Below are positions 1 through 8,669 of a DNA stretch of 64,000 bases, in pieces. The stretch comes from Natronomonas halophila (GTDB taxonomy: Archaea; Halobacteriota; Halobacteria; Halobacteriales; Haloarculaceae). Location: NCBI RefSeq assembly GCF_013391085.1, contig NZ_CP058334.1:3100001-3164000 (forward strand), given 5' to 3'. The first letter of the stretch is position 1, and each line of letters starts with the position of its first letter. Both the position numbers and the translations under genes were made by a program. Below the pieces are notes generated by a model. It was given only the letters and a program-made list of their open reading frames with translations. It had not been told where the DNA came from and ran no database searches.

Positions 1-630
1 GAGGCGGGCGGTTTCGCCGTCGACATCGACTCCGTGAACGGCGTCGGTGCGTGGCCATCCGGCCTCGTCGACGGCGGTGAGCGTCACGCGGTCGTAGGAA
101 GCGGCCTCCGCCGCATCGACGTCGTATGCGGGCCACGCTGGTAACGCACAGGCGTCCCCGGAGACCGATTCGATAGCAACCGGTTCGATTTCGACGAGGA
201 TTCGGAGGGCATACCACCCGAACAGGAACCGGCCGAGACGGGAATCGAGCGTCCCGCTGGTTTTCGTGAAGGCGTCCCTTTTCGGGGAGGGCGGTTCGGC
301 GGCGATGAGTTCCTGAAGGTATTCGGTGTTGGCTTCGAGGTCGTCGTCTCGGACGGTTGCCCGGCCGCGGAGCAGAAATGGGTCGTCGGCGTCGTAGAAC
401 AGCAGCGAGAGCCGTGGGTTCTCCTTGACTGCCTCGATTTTGCCGGCGAAGGCGGGCGCGGAGGTGACGACGACCCGGTCGGTCGACTCGTCGTAGAAGG
501 GACTCAACGGGAACGTCTGTGGCCGGCGGCCGGTCGCCGTCGCCACCTCGACGGCCGCCGAATCGTGGACGGCCTGCCGTATCCTGTCTCGGTCCGGCGC
601 ACCGAGCAGGTCCTTGTCCGCCCTGGGCAT
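1..630 (-). CDS. PPOX-family (pyridoxamine 5'-phosphate oxidase-like) FMN-binding protein, 3' end outside window
   Basis: An open frame runs from an ATG at 630 to the left edge without a stop, giving the first 210 residues. The N-terminus (MPRADKDLLGAPDRDRIR) is followed by a segment resembling the FMN-binding split barrel of PPOX-like proteins: a strand ending in TFPLSPFYDES, then DRVVVTSAPAFAGKIEAVKE and NPRLSLLFYDADDP. Proteins of this family bind FMN or F420 and reduce small molecules, or serve as flavin or haem binders; the substrate cannot be told from sequence. It is divergent from glpK, with 87 nt between the two start codons. The family call is made by eye and the C-terminus is missing, so this is only a family-level assignment. 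Confidence 0.65.
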   Translation of the reverse strand, partial: MPRADKDLLGAPDRDRIRQAVHDSAAVEVATATGRRPQTFPLSPFYDESTDRVVVTSAPAFAGKIEAVKENPRLSLLFYDADDPFLLRGRATVRDDDLEANTEYLQELIAAEPPSPKRDAFTKTSGTLDSRLGRFLFGWYALRILVEIEPVAIESVSGDACALPAWPAYDVDAAEAASYDRVTLTAVDEAGWPRTDAVHGVDVDGETARL

Positions 631-717
631 GGCTACCCTACCACCCGGCCCGCGCTTAAACCTTGGTCGCTCGTGCTCGCGAGTCACTTATTTGCCCCCG
701 GCGGCCGCCTCGCCGGT

Positions 718-2235
718 ATGGCATACGTCGCGGCTATCGACCAGGGGACGACGGGCACCCGAAGCATGGTCTTCGACCGCGAAGGGCGGGTCCACGGGCA
801 GGCCTACGAGACCCACGAGCAGCGCTATCCGGAACCGGGCTGGGTCGAACACGACCCCGAGGAGATCTACGATAACGCCGTTGCGACCCTGCAGGAAGCT
901 ATCGATGTCGCCGGCGTCGACCCCGCCGAAATCGCGGCCCTCGGCGTAACGAACCAGCGGGAAACGACGGTCCTCTGGGATGCCGAAACGGGCGACCCGG
1001 TCCACGACGCCATCGTCTGGCAGGACCGCCGAACGACCGAACGCGTCGAACGACTCCGCGAGGAGGGCCGGGCGGCGGCCATCCGCCGAAAGACCGGCCT
1101 CCAACCGGACGCCTACTTCTCGGCGACGAAACTGGAGTGGCTGCTGGACAACGCGGACCCTATTGCACCCGACCGCGGCCGCGGTGCCGACGTCCGCGAG
1201 CGGGCCGAGGCCGGTGACCTGTGTTTCGGCACCATCGACTCGTGGCTCATCTGGAACCTCACCGGCGAGCACGTCACCGACGTGACCAACGCCTCCCGGA
1301 CCCTGCTTTTTGACATCCACGAGATGGCGTGGGACGAGGACCTGCTCGCGGAGTTCGACGTTCCCGAGGCCGTCCTTCCCGAAGTCAGACCCTCCAGCGA
1401 TGCCGAAATATACGGCTACACCGACCACGACACCTTCGGTGCCGAAATCCCCGTGACCGCCGCGCTCGGCGACCAGCAGGCGGCCCTCTTCGGACAGACC
1501 TGCTTCGATGCCGGCGACGCCAAGAACACCTACGGCACCGGTTCGTTCCTCCTCCTCAACACCGGCGAGGAGGCCGTCGATTCGGACCACGGCCTCCTGA
1601 CGACGGTGGCCTTCCAGCGCTCCGGCGAACCCGTCCAGTACGCGCTGGAGGGGTCGATTTTCGTCACTGGTGCAGCCATCGGCTGGCTCGAAGACGTCGA
1701 CCTCATCGACGATGCCGCGGAAACCGAGCGACTGGCTCGGGAGGTGGATTCGACCGACGGCGTCTACTTCGTGCCCGCCTTCACCGGCCTCGGCGCGCCA
1801 CACTGGGACCAGCGCGCACGCGGGACGATGGTCGGCCTGACCCGCGGGACCGAACGCGCCCACATCGTCCGAGCGACGCTGGAGGCCATCGCCTACCAGA
1901 CCCGCGACGTCGTCGAGGCGATGGTCGAGGACAGCGGCCTCGAACTCACCGACCTCCGGGTCGACGGCGGCGCCGTCAAGAACAACTTCCTCTGTGGGTT
2001 GCAGGCGGACATCCTCGAAAGCGACATCGTCCGGCCGGTCGTCGACGAGACGACGGCCCTCGGCGCGGCCTACGCCGCCGGCCTCGCGGTCGACTACTGG
2101 GAGAGCGTCGACGAACTCCGCGAGAACTGGCGCGTCGACCGGGAGTTCGAACCGACCCCCAGCGAGGATATCGAGGACCGCTACGAGCGCTGGAGTGAGG
2201 CCGTCGAACGCGCGAAAGGCTGGGCGCGAGAATAG
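718..2235 (+). CDS. glpK: glycerol kinase
   Basis: Phosphorylates glycerol with ATP to sn-glycerol 3-phosphate in the cytoplasm. This is the entry step for glycerol, a major carbon source for haloarchaea. The 505-residue product has the usual length of the FGGY family. It starts with the phosphate-binding loop DQGTTGTRS (residues 8-16) and carries TNQRETTVLWD, the GDQQAALFGQ segment and the C-terminal DGGAVKNNFLCGLQADI region. The open frame extends upstream of 718, but those codons lie in the divergent promoter region, and MAYVAAIDQGTTG is where family members begin. No glpABC genes or glycerol facilitator gene are adjacent, so the kinase stands alone here. A minus-strand winged-helix gene ends 3 nt downstream. 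Confidence 0.96.
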   Translation: MAYVAAIDQGTTGTRSMVFDREGRVHGQAYETHEQRYPEPGWVEHDPEEIYDNAVATLQEAIDVAGVDPAEIAALGVTNQRETTVLWDAETGDPVHDAIVWQDRRTTERVERLREEGRAAAIRRKTGLQPDAYFSATKLEWLLDNADPIAPDRGRGADVRERAEAGDLCFGTIDSWLIWNLTGEHVTDVTNASRTLLFDIHEMAWDEDLLAEFDVPEAVLPEVRPSSDAEIYGYTDHDTFGAEIPVTAALGDQQAALFGQTCFDAGDAKNTYGTGSFLLLNTGEEAVDSDHGLLTTVAFQRSGEPVQYALEGSIFVTGAAIGWLEDVDLIDDAAETERLAREVDSTDGVYFVPAFTGLGAPHWDQRARGTMVGLTRGTERAHIVRATLEAIAYQTRDVVEAMVEDSGLELTDLRVDGGAVKNNFLCGLQADILESDIVRPVVDETTALGAAYAAGLAVDYWESVDELRENWRVDREFEPTPSEDIEDRYERWSEAVERAKGWARE

Positions 2236-2238
2236 CCG

Positions 2239-2889
2239 TCAGTCGTCGGCCGCCACGACGGGCGACGACAGCGCGTCACGCGTTTCGGGCGTCAGCCGCG
2301 TCAGTACGGCCTCCCCTGCCCGTTCCCGCTCGACGAGACCACGGTCGGCCAGCGTCGAGAGGTGATAGGACACCGTTGAGGGCGCCCGGCCGGTTACCTC
2401 AGCGACCGCTCGAACGGACGCAGGCTCGGTTTCGGCGACGGCTTCGAGAACCGCGTTGGTCGGTTCGGCACTCGTCGCGGCCGCGATGTCGGCGTCCATC
2501 TCGGCCGGCGCGACGCGAAGGGCGCCGCCGACTTCGACGGCCTCGACGAGGCCGGCGTCCCGGAGCACGTCGACGTGGTACCTGACGGTCGATTTCGTCA
2601 CGCCGACTGCATCGGCGAGCGCCGACAGCGTCGCCCCCGGCGACTCCCGAATCGCCTCGTACACCGCCGCTCGGGTGCGTTGGTTGAGGATACCCTCGGT
2701 GTCGGCTCGCAAGAGGCCGGATGAGACGACTACGGAGCGATAGCGGTCGATTTCGGGCAACTCGAAGCCCGTGGGAACGGTGAGGCTATTCCCCTCCTCG
2801 GGCGCGCTGGTGGTGGCGACGGCCGGCGGCGCGAACAGGCCGACGACGAGGAGGGCAACGAGGATGGCGACGAGCGGCCGGCGGTCCAT
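2239..2889 (-). CDS. tandem winged-helix protein with N-terminal signal or anchor segment
   Basis: The 216-residue product opens with MDRRP and then a hydrophobic stretch (about residues 6-25, ending in PPAVA) that looks like a signal peptide or membrane anchor. Two ArsR/MarR-like winged-helix domains follow. The first is near residues 65-125 (LSALADAVGVTKSTVRYHVD, then LRDAGLVEAVEVGG). The second is near 145-205 (VRAVAEVTGRAPSTVSYHLS, then LADRGLVERERAGE). The start is supported by a TATA-like ATACAT about 25 nt upstream. DNA-binding domains behind a secretory-type segment are odd: the protein is probably membrane-anchored with the helices in the cytoplasm, or the start is misplaced. I see no second membrane segment and no sensor domain. 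It converges on glpK, with stop codons 3 nt apart. Confidence 0.8.
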   Translation of the reverse strand: MDRRPLVAILVALLVVGLFAPPAVATTSAPEEGNSLTVPTGFELPEIDRYRSVVVSSGLLRADTEGILNQRTRAAVYEAIRESPGATLSALADAVGVTKSTVRYHVDVLRDAGLVEAVEVGGALRVAPAEMDADIAAATSAEPTNAVLEAVAETEPASVRAVAEVTGRAPSTVSYHLSTLADRGLVERERAGEAVLTRLTPETRDALSSPVVAADD

Positions 2890-3029
2890 ACCGTCGTTCG
2901 GCGGGCGTCGGATGTATGCCTTTTCCTGCGCGTGTCGAAGAGGTTCGGGGGCAGTGAGGGGCGGAGCGTAGCGAGATACTCGACTGGGAGCGGCGAACGG
3001 CGTGAGCCGCGACCGAATCGGTCGACTCG

Positions 3030-4064
3030 CTACTCGTCGAAGAAGCCCTCGACGCCGTCGAGGTCGAGGACGAACTCGGGGCCGAAGGCCGCGGCGGGCG
3101 TCTCGAAGCCGACCGGCCCGTCGGCCAGCACGCGCTCGGCGGCCGTCGTCGCCGAATCGACCGTCAGCGCGTAGGTCTCGGGCGTCTTCACCCGCGAGGT
3201 TACGGTCGTCTCGCCGTCGGTCGCCTCGCCCCAGACGTAGCAGGCACCTTCCTCGCGCTGGCGCTCGCTGGGGCCATCGACGAACGTCTTCGCGAGCGTC
3301 TGGAGCGTCTTCTTGACCGGCGGGAGGCCGAGAACGGGCGCGGTAAACCGACTGAGTTTCATGCTCGACCCGACCAGCGGTGGGACGGCGGTGAATACTT
3401 CGATGTTCTCGATGCCGGTGGTGTAGTAGGCTGTCGAGACGTCGCCCCAGGGGATAGTGACGGCGTTGCGCTTCCCGCGGCCGAAATCGATTTGCCGGCG
3501 CTCGTGGGCGGTCGGCACGTCGACGATGCGGCCATCGCGGCGAACCTTCCCGCCCTCGTCCATGTGTTCGATGACCGAGGCGAGGGTCCCCTTCGAGATG
3601 GTTCCCGACGGGTCGAAGCCGAGTCGGAGTTCGTCGGCCTCGGGCAGGCGGTCGTGGAGGTGGCCCGCCAGACAGTCGGTCGGCACCACGTCGAAACCGA
3701 CGCCGGGAAGCAGGCAGATGCCGGCTTTCTCGGCCTCGCGGTCGCGTTCGGCGATGGCCTCGAAGACCGACAGTTCGCCCGTGATGTCGAGGTAGTGGGT
3801 GCCGGTCTCCAGACACGCCTCCACGAGCGGTTCGTAGGTCTCGACGAACGGGCCCGCGCAGTTTAGCAGGACTTCGACGTCGTCGAGATGCTCGTCGGCC
3901 TCATCGACCTCGAAACTACGGCCCGGCACGTCGAGGCGGGCGGCGAGGTGGTCGGTTCGGACCTCGTCACGGCCGGCGACGACGGTATCGACGCCGCGGT
4001 CGACGGCTTCCTCGGCGATGAGTTCCCCGGTGTATCCGTAGGCGCCGTAAATCAGCAGGGACAT
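3030..4064 (-). CDS. saccharopine dehydrogenase-like NAD(P)-binding oxidoreductase
   Basis: The 344-residue product begins directly with a Rossmann fold (MSLLIYGAYGYTGELIAEEA), followed by LLNCAGPFVETYEPLVEAC and THYLDITGE. These are hallmarks of the saccharopine-dehydrogenase / trans-acting enoyl-reductase family. Known members reduce lipid or amino-acid intermediates with NAD(P)H, but the substrate of the haloarchaeal branch is not known to me. In-frame ATG and TTG codons exist at 4088 and 4091. I prefer 4064 because it starts at the Rossmann strand, has GAGG about 9 nt upstream, and lies about 28 nt from a TATA-like GGTATGGG (4093-4100). It is divergent from the sensor kinase gene and shares a short promoter region with it. 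Confidence 0.85.
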   Translation of the reverse strand: MSLLIYGAYGYTGELIAEEAVDRGVDTVVAGRDEVRTDHLAARLDVPGRSFEVDEADEHLDDVEVLLNCAGPFVETYEPLVEACLETGTHYLDITGELSVFEAIAERDREAEKAGICLLPGVGFDVVPTDCLAGHLHDRLPEADELRLGFDPSGTISKGTLASVIEHMDEGGKVRRDGRIVDVPTAHERRQIDFGRGKRNAVTIPWGDVSTAYYTTGIENIEVFTAVPPLVGSSMKLSRFTAPVLGLPPVKKTLQTLAKTFVDGPSERQREEGACYVWGEATDGETTVTSRVKTPETYALTVDSATTAAERVLADGPVGFETPAAAFGPEFVLDLDGVEGFFDE

Positions 4065-4091
4065 ATCGACGTCCTCGCCCGGCGTCATCAA

Positions 4092-4139
4092 AAACCCATA
4101 CCTCGGTTGATGGGTGGCGCCCCGGGACGAAAGTATATG
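4092..4139. promoter_or_regulatory. divergent promoter region
   Basis: Two TATA-like boxes lie back to back. AAAGTATATG (4130-4139) is 27-36 nt before the kinase ATG at 4166, and GGTATGGG on the minus strand (4093-4100) lies before the oxidoreductase start at 4064. The spacing suggests leaderless or nearly leaderless transcripts in both directions. Confidence 0.5.
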
Positions 4140-4165
4140 TCGACCACGGTGGTTACTTTAGTAAA

Positions 4166-6466
4166 ATGACGCTTCGTGCAGTCCACGTCGCCAGCGGCGA
4201 GGTCGGGTTGGGTGGCGGCCGTATCGATGCCGAGCGGGTCGATTCGTCCCGCGAGGTGCTCCGGCGCCTCGACGCGGGCGATGTCGACTGTATCGTCAGC
4301 GGCTACGACCTCGATAGTGCCGGTAGACGGGGGGAGACGGGCCTCGACGTGCTTCAGGCCGTCCGCGAGCGAAACGAGTCCGTCCCGTTTCTGCTGTATA
4401 CCGACCGAACCGACGGCGACGTGGCTATCGAGGCGACGCGGCACGGCGTGACCGAGTACGTTTCGCTGGAACGGTTACGGCGCGACGACATGACCCTCGG
4501 CGACCGGGTTCGCGCCCTGGCCGACAAGCGGGAGTCGCCGGCGCTGCCGTACGACCGAAACGCCATCGCGGAACTCACCCACATCGCCGCCAGCGACGAC
4601 GCGACCTTCGAGGACAAGGTGGACGAACTGCTCGACCTCGGGCGGGATTTCCTCGATCTGGATATCGGCTTCATCTCCCAAATCGAAGACGAGACCCACA
4701 CGATTACCCACGTCCGGGGAAACGAGGACCTCGCCGAACAGGGCCCGGTCGACCTTTCGACGACCTACTGCCATTACACCGTCCAGTCGGAGAGCCTCTT
4801 CGGCGTCCGCGACGCTGAGGCCGAGGGCTGGAGCGGCAACCCCGTCTACGAGCAGTCGGGCCTCAGTTGCTATCTCGGCGGGCGCATAACCATCGGCAAC
4901 GAACTCTACGGGACGCTCTGTTTCGCCGACGAAGACCCGCGTGCGCTGGCGTTTACGGACGTCGAGCGGACGTTCATCGAACTGCTGGTCGAGTGGCTCG
5001 GCCACGAAATCGCCCGCGAAAAGCGGGAGGCGTCGCTCCGCCGATATAAGGCCATCCACGAGACGGTCCGCCAGATGGTCTTCGTCATCGGCGAGGAGGC
5101 GACAATCGAGTTGCTCACCGAACCGCTGGCCGAACGGTTCGGCTACGACCGCGAGGAACTGCGCGGGAAGTCCGCCACGGCCTTGCTCGACGCCGACGCG
5201 GTGCAGGCGGGCTACGAGGCCCTCGACGAACTCCGGTCCGAACCCGGCGAATCGAGCCGAATCATCAAAACGGAGTTGCTGACGGCGGACGGCGATGCCG
5301 TCCCCGTCGATATCGAACTGTCGTTGCTCTCCCAGTCGACGGACTATCGCGGCCTCGTGGGCGTCATCCACGACCGGTCGGACCTCGCGGAGACGAAAGC
5401 CGAACTCGCCGCCGAACGCGACCGGTTCCGCTATCTCTTCGAGCACATCCCGGACCCCGTCGTCATCACGGAATCCAGCGACGGCGGCGACGTTATCCGG
5501 GCGGTCAATCCGGCCTTCGAGTCGGTGTTCGGCTACTCGGAACCGGCGGCGATAGACCGGCGTGTCACCGACCTCATCGTTCCCGAGGAGGCCCACGAGG
5601 AGAGCCTGAACCTCGGCGCCGAAATCCGACACGAGGGATCGGTCGTCACCGAAGTACGGCGCAACACCACCGACGGATATCGACGGTTCCTCCTCCGCGG
5701 GTTCGAATACCAGACGGGCGAGGGCGACCGCGCGTTCACCATCTACACCGATATCACCGAACGCGCCGAGCGCGAACAGTACCTGAAGGTCGTCAATCGC
5801 ATCCTCCGGCACAATCTCCGCAACGACCTCAGCATCATCATCGGGTTCGCGGACGTCCTCGCGGACGACCTCGAAGACGAGGTGCTGGCGGAACGCGCCG
5901 AAACCATCGAATCGACGGCGACGTCCCTCTCGGAGTTGGCCGAGAAGGCAAACGAGATGGCCCGTATCGTCGGCCAGCGGTCGACGACCACCAGTCACGG
6001 CATCGACCTCGTCGACCTCGTCGAGGACGTTCGGACCGACGCCGCCACGGCCCACGCGAACGCCGACATCGTCTCTACTCTCTCCGGGGAGTGTCACGTC
6101 CGGGCCGATTCGACGCTCGCTCGCGTCCTTCGCGAACTGGTCGATAACGCCGTCACCTACGCCGACGCCGAGACCCCACGTGTCGAGTTCGACCTTCGAC
6201 CGAGTGCGAGTTCCGAGAAGTACGTCACCCTCGCGGTCAGCGACAACGGCCCCGGGATTCCGGCCCCCGACCGCGAGCGCGTCCTCGGCGAGCGGGAGAT
6301 AACGCAACTCGACCACGCACAGGGCATCGGTCTGTGGCTGGTCAAATGGCTCACCGAATCCTACGGCGGCGACCTCAGTTTCGACGTCGACGAGGACGGC
6401 ACCACGGTCCTCCTTACGTTACCCAGACACGACGGCGACGAGGATGCCGCTCCGGATTCGGCCTGA
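4166..6466 (+). CDS. multi-domain soluble sensor histidine kinase (pseudo-receiver, GAF, two PAS, kinase core)
   Basis: The 766-residue protein has no membrane segment. The order is a receiver-like domain (1-110), a GAF domain (about 150-285), PAS domains (about 293-410 and 418-533), a dimerisation helix with the phospho-acceptor His549 in RILRHNLRNDL, and an HATPase domain. That domain has an N box (ELVDNAVTYA, about 657-666), DNGPGIP (693-699) and GIGLWLVK (720-727). The N-terminal receiver-like domain is degenerate: the phosphorylated Asp of the family motif (usually S-D-Y) is replaced in VSGYDLD, and the acidic pair near the N-terminus is absent. It is therefore likely a sensory or dimerisation module. 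The kinase probably senses an intracellular or redox/light cue and phosphorylates an unlinked regulator. No response regulator is adjacent. Confidence 0.92.
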   Translation: MTLRAVHVASGEVGLGGGRIDAERVDSSREVLRRLDAGDVDCIVSGYDLDSAGRRGETGLDVLQAVRERNESVPFLLYTDRTDGDVAIEATRHGVTEYVSLERLRRDDMTLGDRVRALADKRESPALPYDRNAIAELTHIAASDDATFEDKVDELLDLGRDFLDLDIGFISQIEDETHTITHVRGNEDLAEQGPVDLSTTYCHYTVQSESLFGVRDAEAEGWSGNPVYEQSGLSCYLGGRITIGNELYGTLCFADEDPRALAFTDVERTFIELLVEWLGHEIAREKREASLRRYKAIHETVRQMVFVIGEEATIELLTEPLAERFGYDREELRGKSATALLDADAVQAGYEALDELRSEPGESSRIIKTELLTADGDAVPVDIELSLLSQSTDYRGLVGVIHDRSDLAETKAELAAERDRFRYLFEHIPDPVVITESSDGGDVIRAVNPAFESVFGYSEPAAIDRRVTDLIVPEEAHEESLNLGAEIRHEGSVVTEVRRNTTDGYRRFLLRGFEYQTGEGDRAFTIYTDITERAEREQYLKVVNRILRHNLRNDLSIIIGFADVLADDLEDEVLAERAETIESTATSLSELAEKANEMARIVGQRSTTTSHGIDLVDLVEDVRTDAATAHANADIVSTLSGECHVRADSTLARVLRELVDNAVTYADAETPRVEFDLRPSASSEKYVTLAVSDNGPGIPAPDRERVLGEREITQLDHAQGIGLWLVKWLTESYGGDLSFDVDEDGTTVLLTLPRHDGDEDAAPDSA

Positions 6467-6498
6467 CCCTTATCAGGGACCGCCGCGCAGGGACGGGC

Positions 6499-7497
6499 AT
6501 GCCCGAACGCGACATCGTCGTCCCGAGCGGTATGGACGGCATCGACGATATCGCCGCGATGGCGACCCACGCCGAAGACCACGGTTATGACCGCATCTCG
6601 CTGCCCGAGGTGACCGGCCGCGACGGCGTGACGCTGTTGGCGATTCTCGCCGACCGGACCGACGACATCGGCCTCTCGAACGACGTCTTCTCGCCGTGGG
6701 GTCGTTCGCCCGCGGTTCTCGGACAGACCGGCGTCACCCTTCAGGAGGCCAGCGACGGCCGCTATCGGATGGGACTGGGCGCCTCCTCGCCCGATTTGAC
6801 CGAGAAGTGGCACCTCGCGGAGTTCGACCGGCCGCTCCGCAGGCTTCGGGAGACGGTCGAACTAGTCAAGCAGGTCACGAGCGGCGAGCGGGTCGACTAC
6901 GACGGCGAGTTCTTCGACGGCGGCGGCCTCCAGTTACGCGGCGTCGACTCCGCAGAGGTCCCCGTCGACGTCGCCGCCCTCGGCCCGAAGGCCGTCGAGT
7001 TGGCCGGTCGCTTCGCCGATGGGTGGGTGCCGCAACTGTTCACCCCCGAGGCTCTCGAAGACCGCCTTTCGGACTTCCGCCGCGGCGCCGAGTTGGGCGA
7101 CCGCGACCCCGCTGACCTTCGGGTGGCCGTCACCGTCCGCTCGTGCGTGCTCGACGACCCCGAACGCGCACGCGACGTGGCACGCCGGCAACTCGCCTTC
7201 ATGATCGGCGCTTACGGGCCTTACTACCGCCAATCCATCGCCGAACAGGGCTTTGCGGATGCCACGGAGACGATTCATGACGCATGGACCGACGGCGACC
7301 GCATCGAGGCCATCGATGCCGTCACCGACGGGATGGTCGACCGGTTGGTCGCCGTCGGGACGCGGGAAACCGCCGAGGAGCGTCTCCGATGCTACGAGGA
7401 CATCGACGGCGTCGACGCGGTTCGTCTCGGCTTCTTCGGGGAGATGACCGACGACGAGCGTCGGCGAACGACCGAGGCGCTGGCGCCGGCCCCGTAA
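6499..7497 (+). CDS. LLM-class F420-dependent oxidoreductase
   Basis: Belongs to the luciferase-like monooxygenase superfamily, which in haloarchaea usually uses coenzyme F420. The 332-residue product has the TIM-barrel signs of the family: an N-terminal segment ending in YDRISLPEVTGRDG, a central SDGRYRMGLGASSPDL, the stretch REEVELVKQV-like at RETVELVKQVTSGERVDY, and VDVAALGPKAVELAGRFADG. It resembles methylenetetrahydromethanopterin-reductase-type enzymes, but the substrate is not apparent. The start at 6499 is the first ATG giving a normal N-terminus; the frame opens upstream inside the kinase gene. It follows the kinase gene by 32 nt and may be co-transcribed with it. Confidence 0.88.
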   Translation: MPERDIVVPSGMDGIDDIAAMATHAEDHGYDRISLPEVTGRDGVTLLAILADRTDDIGLSNDVFSPWGRSPAVLGQTGVTLQEASDGRYRMGLGASSPDLTEKWHLAEFDRPLRRLRETVELVKQVTSGERVDYDGEFFDGGGLQLRGVDSAEVPVDVAALGPKAVELAGRFADGWVPQLFTPEALEDRLSDFRRGAELGDRDPADLRVAVTVRSCVLDDPERARDVARRQLAFMIGAYGPYYRQSIAEQGFADATETIHDAWTDGDRIEAIDAVTDGMVDRLVAVGTRETAEERLRCYEDIDGVDAVRLGFFGEMTDDERRRTTEALAPAP

Positions 7498-7752
7498 CTA
7501 CCCGTCGGCCAACTCAGCCGCGAGGCTGCGGGCCCGTTCGACGTGTTCGTCGGCTTCCTCGTTGCCTGTCTCTTCGACTTCCTCCAGCAACTCCAGAACG
7601 ACAGCAGCGCGTTCGGCCTGCACGTCCGGGTCGGCCGTACGGAGGTCACCAGCGACGGCTTCGGCCTCGCCGAGGAGCCTGCTCGCGGTCCGTTCGACGG
7701 GGAGTTCAGCGGTCGCCGACAGGTGTTCGTGAAGTCGGTCGGCGTCGCTCAT
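7498..7752 (-). CDS. small acidic helical protein, function unknown
   Basis: An 84-residue, Glu/Ala-rich protein (MSDADRLHEHLSATAELP at the start) predicted by eye to be almost entirely helical and soluble. Its ATG overlaps the stop of the upstream nucleotidyltransferase gene in an ATGA arrangement (7749-7752), so the two are translationally coupled and presumably made together. I recognise no domain. It abuts the stop codon of the convergent LLM oxidoreductase gene with no gap. Confidence 0.75.
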   Translation of the reverse strand: MSDADRLHEHLSATAELPVERTASRLLGEAEAVAGDLRTADPDVQAERAAVVLELLEEVEETGNEEADEHVERARSLAAELADG

Positions 7753-8447
7753 AGTCGGGCCTCCGCGCGGTCGATGTCGGCGTCGGTGTTGACGTTGACG
7801 CGCCACCCGTCCAGTCGAACGGTCTCGACGCGGCCGCCGTGGTCGAGCAGCCACCCGATTGCGTCGGGAAGTTCGAACTCGCCGCGCCCGGAGGGGGCGA
7901 TGGCACGGCACGCCTCGAAAACGCGCGGCGAGAAGGCGAAACAGCCGGTCGTCGCCAGCGTCGTCGGTGGGTCCTCGGGTTTCTCGACGAGGCCGACCAC
8001 ATCGCCGTTCTCGATGCGAACCACGCCGCCGCGTTTCGCACGCTCCCGGGAGACGTCGTCGACGAGGAGTGTCGCATCGGCGTCGCTCCCTCGATGGGTG
8101 CGGACTACGTCTCCCAGATTGCCATGCAGAACGTTATCGCCGTTCAGTTGGAGGAAGTCGCCATCGATGGCCGATTCGGCCTGTCTGACCGCGTGTGCGA
8201 GGCCGCGCTGGTCGGACTGTTCGACGTAGGTTATCGGTTGGCCGTCGTAGGCGTCGCCGTAGTGGTCACGAATCCGGTCGCCGAGGTAGCCGACCACGAC
8301 GACGTAGCCGTCGACGTGTGGCGCCAGCGTCTCGAAGACGTGTGTGAGAAGCGGTTCGCCGTCGACGCGGACGAGTGCCTTCGGTCGGTCGTCGGTGAGC
8401 GGTCGGAGTCGGGTACCGCGGCCGGCGGCGGGGACCACGCCATGCAT
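7749..8447 (-). CDS. sugar-phosphate nucleotidyltransferase
   Basis: Transfers a nucleotide from NTP to a sugar 1-phosphate, making an activated sugar for glycosylation or polysaccharide synthesis. The 232-residue product has the signature AAGRGTRLRPLTDDRPKAL (residues 6-24), then QLNGDNVLHGNL (metal-binding Asp) and VVGLVEKPEDPP, typical of the RmlA/GalU superfamily without a C-terminal left-handed helix domain. An upstream in-frame ATG at 8474 exists, but starting at 8447 (MHGVVPAAGRG) places the nucleotide-binding strand at the usual position. Which sugar and which NTP it uses cannot be judged. The downstream 84-residue gene overlaps it by 4 nt. Confidence 0.9.
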   Translation of the reverse strand: MHGVVPAAGRGTRLRPLTDDRPKALVRVDGEPLLTHVFETLAPHVDGYVVVVGYLGDRIRDHYGDAYDGQPITYVEQSDQRGLAHAVRQAESAIDGDFLQLNGDNVLHGNLGDVVRTHRGSDADATLLVDDVSRERAKRGGVVRIENGDVVGLVEKPEDPPTTLATTGCFAFSPRVFEACRAIAPSGRGEFELPDAIGWLLDHGGRVETVRLDGWRVNVNTDADIDRAEARL

Positions 8448-8493
8448 GGGTGGGGCTTCATCGCCGCCGAACAAACCGTTGTCCGTCCGAGCG

Positions 8494-8649
8494 TTAGGCG
8501 TCGGTGACGAGGAACGTGCGGCCGCCGCGTCGCTCGAAGTAGATGTCGCCTGCTTCCCGGGCGTACCGGCGGACGCGAGCGGTTTCGAGGTCGCTGACTT
8601 CGATAACGCCGTTGTGGGTCGGCTCGCTCGTTCGGGTTCCTGCTGACAT
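8494..8649 (-). CDS. small hypothetical protein (51 aa)
   Basis: A 51-codon frame from ATG 8649 to TAA 8494 encodes MSAGTRTSEPTHNGVIEVSD and ends in RRGGRTFLVTDA. It is too short for an automatic call but well supported. A TATA-like CTTTATGAA sits 21-29 nt upstream, as for a leaderless gene, codon use matches the neighbours (G/C at third positions), and the frame fits neatly between two genes. The last residues (GGRTFLVTDA) could form a beta hairpin. It shares a 17-bp upstream element with top6B (8692-8708). I recognise no function. Confidence 0.7.
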   Translation of the reverse strand: MSAGTRTSEPTHNGVIEVSDLETARVRRYAREAGDIYFERRGGRTFLVTDA

Positions 8650-8669
8650 ACGAACGGCTACGCTACGGA

